Assembly (NCBI RefSeq): GCF_904849725.1
Contig: NC_058518.1
Span: 412,989,081 to 413,053,080, forward strand
Source of the DNA: Hordeum vulgare subsp. vulgare
Taxonomy: Eukaryota; Streptophyta; Magnoliopsida; Poales; Poaceae
Direction of reading: 5' to 3'
DNA length: 64,000 nt
Of the stretch, positions 57,973-64,000 are shown piece after piece. The stretch's first letter is position 1, and each line of letters opens with the position of its first letter. The notes beneath the pieces were generated by a model that ran no database searches, was not told the origin of the DNA, and saw only the letters and a list, made by a program, of their open reading frames with translations. The position numbers and the translations under genes are program-made.

Positions 57973-59522
57973 GAAATCACAATTTCATCTCTTTAGAACA
58001 TCACTCATGTTCCGTGACGTTTATAAATGTCCTCGGCGCCACGCTTCTAAGCCATTAAGTATTTTGCACCGAACTATCGCGTAGTCATCAGAAACGTGTA
58101 TGTCGGATGTTCACAACATTCACAGACGACACTCGAGGTGCACCACACTGAGTGGTGCATTAAGGACATAAGCCTTCTGTGCAGCAATGAGGACAATCCT
58201 TAGTTTTACAGACTTGGTCCGCAAAGTTTGCTACTATCAACTTTCAACTAAATTTTTCTAGGAACATATTAAAAACAGTAGAGCTATATTGCAAGCTACA
58301 TCGTAATTCGCAAAGACCATTAAACTATGTTCATGACAATTAGTTCAATTAATCATATTACTTAAGAACCCCCACTCAAAAAGTACATCTCTCTAGTCAT
58401 TTGAGTGGTACATGATCCAAATCCACTATCTCAAGTCCGATCATCACGTGAGTCGAGAATAGTTTTAGTGGTAAGCATCTCTATGCTAATCATATCACCT
58501 ATACGATTCATGCTCGACCTTTCAGTCTCATGTGTTCCGAGGCCATGTCTGCACATGCTAGGCTCGTCAAGCTTAACCCGAGTGTTCCGCATGTGCAACT
58601 GTTTTGCACCCGTTGTATGTGAACGTTGAGTCTATCACACCCGATCATCACGTGGTGTCTCGAAACGAAGAACTGTCACAACGGTGCACAGTCGGGGAGA
58701 ACACAATTTCGTCTTGAAATTTTAGTGAGAGATCACCTCATAATGCTACCGTCGTTCTAGGCAGGATAAGGTGCATAAAGAATTAACATCACATGCAATT
58801 CATAAGTGACATGATATGGCCATCATCATGTGCTTCTTGATCTCTATCACCAAAGCACCGGCACGATCTTCTTGTCACCGACGTCACACCATGATCTTCA
58901 TCAACGTGTCGCCATCGAGGTTGTCGTGCTACTCATGCTATTACTACTAAAGCTACGTCCTAGCAATATAGTAAACACATCTGCAAGCACAAACGTTAGT
59001 TTAAAGACAACCCTATGGCTCCTGCCGGTTGTCGTACCATCCACGTGCAAGTCGATATTAACTATTACAACATGATCATCTCATACATCCAATATATCAC
59101 ATCACATCGTTGGCCATATCACATCACAAGCATACCCTGCAAAAACAAGTTAGACGTCCTCTAATTGTTGTTGCATGTTTTACGTGGTAACCATGGGTAT
59201 CTAGTAGGATCGCATCTGACTTACGCAAACACCACAACGGAGATATATGAATTGCTATTTAACCTCATCCAAGGACCTCCTCGGTCAAATCCGATTCAAC
59301 TAAAGTTGGAGAAACCGACACTCGCCGGTCATCTTTGAGCAACGGAGTTACTCGTAGCGATGAAACCAGTCTCTCGTAAGCGTACGAGTAATGTCGGTCC
59401 GAGCCGCTTCGATCCAACAATACTGTGGAATCAAGAAAACACTAAGGAGGGCAGCAAAACGCACATCACCGCCCACAAAAACTTTTGTGTTCTACTCGAG
59501 ATTACATCTACGCATGAACCTA
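57973..59522 (-). other. Copia 5' internal region (gag start and leader), decayed
   Basis: Between the gag remnant and the PBS. No convincing ORF on the minus strand. Plus-strand ORFs are chance readings. Confidence 0.5.
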
Positions 59523-59536
59523 GCTCATGATGCCAC

Positions 59537-61367
59537 TGTTGGAGAATGTCGCATGGGAAACAAAAAATTTCCTACGCGCACGAAGACCTATCATGGTGAT
59601 GTCCATCTACAAGAGGGGATTTCCGATCTACGTACCCTTGTAGATCGCACAGCAGAAGCGTTAAGAAACCCGGCTGATGTAGTGGAACGTCCTCACATCC
59701 ATCGATCCGCCCCGCGAACCGTCCCATGAACCGTCCCACGATCCGTCCCACGATCCGCTCCGATCTAGTGCCGAACGGACGGCACCTCCGCGTTCAGCAC
59801 ACGTACAGCTCGACGATGATCTCGGCCTTCTTGATCCAGCAAGAGAGACGGAGAGGTAGATGAGTTCTCTGGCAGCGTGACGGCGCTCCAGAGGTTGGTG
59901 GTGATCTAATCTCAGCAGGGCTCCGCCCGAGCTCCGCAGAAACGCGATCTAGAGGTAAAACCGTGGAGGTATGTGGTCGGGCTGCCGTGTCAAAAGTTGT
60001 CTCAAGTCAGCCCTAAAACCCCACTATATATAGGAGGGAGGGAGGGGAGGAGGCAGCCTCAAAACCTAAAGGTTTGGCCGAAATTGGAGGTGGAGGAGTC
60101 CTACTCCAATCCTACTTGGAGTAGGATTCCACCTTCCCACTTGGAAACTCTTTCCACCTTGTGTTTTTTCCTTCTCAAACTTTATGGGCCTTAGTGGGAA
60201 CTTATTCCAGCCCACTAGGGGCTGGTTTATCTCTTCCCATAGCCCATGAGACCCCTTGGGGCGTGACGCCCCGCCTGATGGTCCCCGGCACCCCTCCCGG
60301 CACTCCCAGTACCCTACCGATGAGCCCGAAACTTTTCCGGTAATGCACGAAAACCTTCCGGTAACCAAATGAGGTCATCCTATATATCAATCTTCGTTTC
60401 CGGACCATTCCGGAAACCCTCGTGACGTGTGTGATCTCATCCGGGACTCCAAACAACATTCGGTAACCAACCATATAACTCAAATACGCATAAAACAACG
60501 TCGAACCTTAAGTGTGCAGACCCTGCGGGTTCGAGAACTATGTAGACATGACCCGAGAGACTCCTCGGTCAATATCCAATAGCGGGACCTGGATGCCCAT
60601 ATTGGATCCTACATATTCTACGAAGATCTTATCCTTTGAACCTCAGTGCCAAGGATTCATATAATCCCGTATGGCATTCCCTTTGTCCTTCGGTATGTTA
60701 CTTGCCTGAGATTCAATCGTCAGTATCCGCATACTTATTTCAATCTCGTTTACCGGCAAGTCTCTTTACTCGTTCCGTAATACAAGATCCCGCAACTTAC
60801 ACTAAGTCACATTGCTTGCAAGGCTTATGTGTGATGTTGTATTACCGAGTGGGCCCCGAGATACCTCTCCGTCATACGGAGTGACAAATCCCAGTCTTGA
60901 TCCATACTAACTCAACGAACAACTTCGGAGATACCTGTAGAGCATCTTTATAGTCACCCAGTTACGTTCCGACGTTTGATACACACAAAGCATTCCTCCG
61001 GTGTCAGTGAGTTATATGATCTCATGGTCATAGGAACAAATACTTGACACGCAGAAAATAGTAGCAACAAAATGACACGATCAACATGCTACGTCTATTA
61101 GTTTGGGTCTAGTCCATCACATGATTCTCCTAATGATGTGATCTCGTTATCAAGTAAGAACACTTGCCTATGGCCAGGAAACCTTGCCATCTTTGATCAA
61201 CGAGCTAGTCAACTAGAGGCTTACTAGGGACAGTGTTTTGTCTATGTATCCACACAAGTATTGTGTTTCCAATCAATACAATTATAGCATGGATAATAAA
61301 CGATTATCATGAACAAAGAAATATAATAATAACTAATTATTATTGCCTCTAGGGCATATTTCCAACA
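59537..61367 (-). repeat. Copia LTR copy 2
   Basis: 1831 bp, same termini as copy 1. On its inner side GTGGCATCATGAGC (minus, 59523-59536) is a degenerate initiator-Met PBS. On its outer side lies a second polypurine tract, not flanking host sequence. Confidence 0.9.
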
Positions 61368-61592
61368 GTCTCCCACTTGCATTAGAGTCAATAATCTAGT
61401 TCACATCACCATGGGATTTCAATGAAACTTTCAGATCCGTGCGTTCTTTACAAATCTTTATGTCATCTTATAGATGCTGCTACTACGTGCTATTCGGAAA
61501 TGCTCCAAATATCTACTCTACTATACGATTATCATGAACAAACAAATATAATAATAACTAATTATTATTGCCTCTAGGGCATATTTCCAACA
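61368..61592 (-). repeat. Collapsed third unit: internal fragment plus LTR end
   Basis: 61368-61527 matches 54602-54833 with one internal deletion. It is joined within ACGA (61525-61528) to the first 65 bp of an LTR, ending TTTCCAACA at 61592. Confidence 0.85.
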
Positions 61593-62783
61593 TATATTCT
61601 CTAAAAATCAGAAAACAATCAGGGGAGCCACGAAAATACTTTTCCGCCGCCGCAAGCTTACGGTTCCGCGAGATCTCATCTGGAGACCCTTCCCGGCGCC
61701 CTACCGGAGGGGACTTTGGAGTTCGAGGGCTTCTTCATCATCATCATCGCCCCTCCAATGACTCGTGAGTAGTTCACTTCAGACCTACGGGTTCGTAGTT
61801 AGTAGCTAGATGGCTTCTTCTCTCTCTTGGATCTTCAATACAAAGTTCTCCATGATCTTCATGGAAATCTATCCGATGTAATCCTCTTTGGCGGTGTGTT
61901 TGTCGAGATCCGATGAATTGTGGATTTGCGATCAGATTATCTATGATATATATTTGAGTCTTTGCTGATTTCTTATATGCATGATTTGATATCCTTGTAA
62001 GTCTCTCCGAGTCTTGGGTTTTGTTTGGCCAACTAGATCTATGATTCTTGTAATGGGAGAATTGCTTGGTTTTGGTTCTTACCATGTGGTGACCTTTCCC
62101 AGTGACAGTAGGGGCAGCAAGGCACACATTGACTGGTTGCCATCAAGGGTAACAAGGTGGGCTCTGTCGTTGATATGAGATTGTCCATCTACATCATGTC
62201 ATCTTGCTTGAGGCGTTACTCTATTCTTTTGGACTTAAAACACTAGATGCATGCTAGATAGCTGTCGACGTGTGGAGTAATAGTAGTAGATGCAGAAAGT
62301 ATCGATCTACTTGTTTTGGACGTGATGCCTATAGATATAATCATTGCCATAGATATCGTCATGACTTTGCGCGGTTCTATCAATTTCTCGACAGTAATTT
62401 GTTCACCCACCGTCTACTTGCTTTCATGAGAGAAGCCACTAGTAAACACTACGGCCCCCGGGTCTATAAACATCTATCGTTTACACCTCCGCTTTTACTT
62501 TGCTTTGTTACTTTGCTGCTTTCAGTTCTCACTTGGCGAACAATCTATAAGGGATTGACAACCCCTTCATAGCGTTGGGAGCAGGTTCTTTGTGTTTGTG
62601 CAGGCACTTGTGATACTCCATCACTGGATCGATACCTTGGTTCTCAAAACCGAGGGAAATACTTACCACCTCTGCGCTACATCACCCTTTCCGCTTCGAG
62701 GGAACACCAACACAAGGCTCCAAGGCCATGGGGAAATCCTTTGCATATTTGCCTAGGAAGTCCCTAAAGGCGTAGCCGTAGCA
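61593..62783 (+). repeat. Athila-type 5' LTR, second part
   Basis: Begins with the TATAT duplication, then TCTCTAAAAATCAG. It contains AGTGACAGTAGGGGCAGCAA and TGCATGCTAGATAGC.GTCGA blocks shared with the reverse complement of 50503-51983, and ends GTAGCA. Confidence 0.85.
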
Positions 62784-62793
62784 GAAGGATTCC

Positions 62794-62915
62794 TGGTGCC
62801 GTTGCTGAGGAGAATCAAGACAAGAATAGTCTCCCGTCAGCACGTGTTTCTGGCGCCGTTGGAAGGTCTTTTGTTGCAGTAGAAGAAGTATTTCTGGCGC
62901 CATTGCTGGGGAAGG
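62794..62915 (+). repeat. Primer-binding-site repeats (plus Athila)
   Basis: TGGTGCCGTTGCTGAGGAG (62794), TGGCGCCGTTGGAAGG (62851) and TGGCGCCATTGCTGGGGA (62895), spaced 57 and 44 bp. The first lies 10 bp from the LTR end. Confidence 0.82.
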
Positions 62916-63153
62916 AGAGATCTATCCAAGTAGGTCTCACAAACTCATCTCTTGCATTTACTTTTTTGCCAGTTGCCTCTCATTTTCCTCTCCCCCATTT
63001 CACATTTGCCATTTTCATTTGCCTTTCTCCTTTGCCGTTTTATTTTGCCTTTTGCCTTTTTTGTTTACCCTTTTCTCTCGCTTGCTTTCTGTTCGCTTGT
63101 GTGCCATGTGCCTTCAATATGCTTGCATCTTCGCTTGCTGAAAATCTAGTGAT

Positions 63154-64000
63154 ATGGATCCTCATCCACTAGCTAATCTCTTTAAGAGACCCACTTATGT
63201 GGAACGAATTGCTAGTGAGTTGAGAGCACTTGACTATCTTTATGGATTTTTGCTTGAGATGCGTGAATCTGAAAATCGTGATGAAGAAACTTATGAAGTG
63301 ATTCACGAGGGCTCCTTGAATGAAAAGCATGATTGATATGGTTTCACTATAAATTCTATTAGTGACAATCATGCTAAAGATATGCAAAACCCTCAGCTTG
63401 GGGATGCTAGTTTTGCTATGTCCACTACTTGTTGCAATAATCATGATTGGGGTGATGATCTTTCTTATGATCTTGAAAATCTGTTTAAGCCTCATGATGA
63501 ATATGATATTTAAAACAATATTAAAAGAGGGATTGGAGAAGTCATGACTTTATTTGATGATAATCCCACTATTTTTGAAGAGCGTCAACTTTGCATGCAT
63601 GTGGATCATTAAAAGAATATCCTATGTGATAGCTACATTGCTGAATTCGAATATGATCCCACATGTAATTGCTATGAGAGAGGAAAATATTGTGGTAGAA
63701 ACTTTCATGTTACCCAATTACCTCTCGTTATGTTGAGATTGCTATTGTTTCTTTCTTCTTCCTTGCATTTGGTAACTATTGGTTGTCTTCCCAATTTGTT
63801 TTCCTATAAAATGCCTATGCATAGGAAGTATGTTAGACTTAGATGTGATTTTCACATGCTTTATGATGCTCTCGTTGTGCTTTAATTCTTGTCTTTTGTG
63901 TGAGCATCATTGAATTATCAATGCCTAGCTAAGGGCGTTAAACAATAGCGCTTGTTGGGAGGCAACCCAATGAATCTATCCTTTTTATTTCTGTTTTGTG
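63154..64000 (+). pseudogene. Athila-type gag-like N-terminal ORF and leader (plus element, incomplete)
   Basis: ATG at 63154 gives MDPHPLANLFKRPTYVERIA. Stops follow near 63334, 63511 and 63610, with clear protein similarity continuing between them (TLFDDNPTIFEERQLCMHVD). From 63720 to 64000 is typical leader text (MPMHRKYVRLRCDFHM) and then untranslated sequence; the element continues past the window. Confidence 0.7.

Larger units (their letters stand above)
52770..61592 (-). mobile_element. Angela/BARE/WIS-like copia complex: LTR, internal, LTR, internal fragment, LTR fragment
   Basis: Plus-coordinate order: full LTR 52770-54601, internal 54602-59536, full LTR 59537-61367, internal 3' fragment 61368-61527 including a second polypurine tract, and an LTR end fragment 61528-61592. 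A single TATAT duplication flanks the whole. This fits one insertion that became a tandem array by LTR recombination and then lost most of one unit. Coding content is heavily decayed. Confidence 0.85.
52406..64000 (+). mobile_element. Athila-type gypsy element, plus strand, with nested copia complex (runs off window)
   Basis: The LTR starts TGAAGTCTCAAACG at 52406, is interrupted at 52770-61592, resumes at 61598 and ends GTAGCA at 62783. PBS repeats, leader and the gag-like ORF follow to the window end. pol is not reached. Confidence 0.85.

Overview
The window looks like intergenic DNA of a large-genome grass, most likely Triticeae (wheat, Aegilops, rye or barley). It is almost entirely nested transposable elements. 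I found no intact host gene, rRNA, true tRNA or CRISPR array. The assignment rests on recognised grass families: a chromodomain Ty3/gypsy element, a Tat-type gypsy element with an antisense gene, Athila-type LTRs, an Angela/BARE/WIS-like copia element, a CACTA element with TTTAGTCCCGG subterminal repeats, and a MULE. Family names are from memory of their proteins and termini; no database was searched.

Layout. (1) 1-537 and 26522-28846 are the two halves of an older LTR-like sequence split by a 26-kb gypsy element. (2) 538-26521 is a minus-strand Tekay-like chromovirus. Its TSD is CGCGC, its 3' LTR is 5.2 kb, and its 5' LTR lacks about 1.1 kb plus the PBS. Its gag is interrupted by an 11.7-kb CACTA element (9940-21658, TSD AAG). 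(3) The CACTA carries a TNP2-type transposase, a second gene joining a Transposase_24-like region to a Ulp1-like protease region (both broken), and a small plus-strand passenger gene whose two 3' exons read cleanly. (4) 28847-29579 is a copia LTR fragment. (5) 29580-42224 is a Tat-type gypsy element with a degenerate polyprotein, a 143-bp tandem array and a multi-exon antisense gene. (6) 42225-52405 holds Harbinger-like and MITE-like remnants and a DUF4283-like reading frame. That frame is split by a 5-kb MULE (43112-48105, 9-bp TSD with one mismatch) and by a truncated minus-strand Athila-type element. (7) 52406-64000 is a plus-strand Athila-type element whose LTR TATA box was hit by a copia complex (52770-61592, TSD TATAT). 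That complex is a collapsed LTR-internal-LTR-internal-LTR array.

How the pieces relate. Every transposase or polyprotein is disrupted by stops or frameshifts. The two short passenger genes are the cleanest readings in the window: an apparently complete 147-aa GRF-type zinc-finger protein in the MULE, and a coiled-coil protein (135 aa as modelled) in the CACTA. Both end in a coiled coil followed by a C-terminal membrane segment. The chromovirus LTR also carries two tRNA-like modules with A/B boxes at tRNA spacing and T-run terminators, kept in both LTR copies. These are the most novel-looking signals here.
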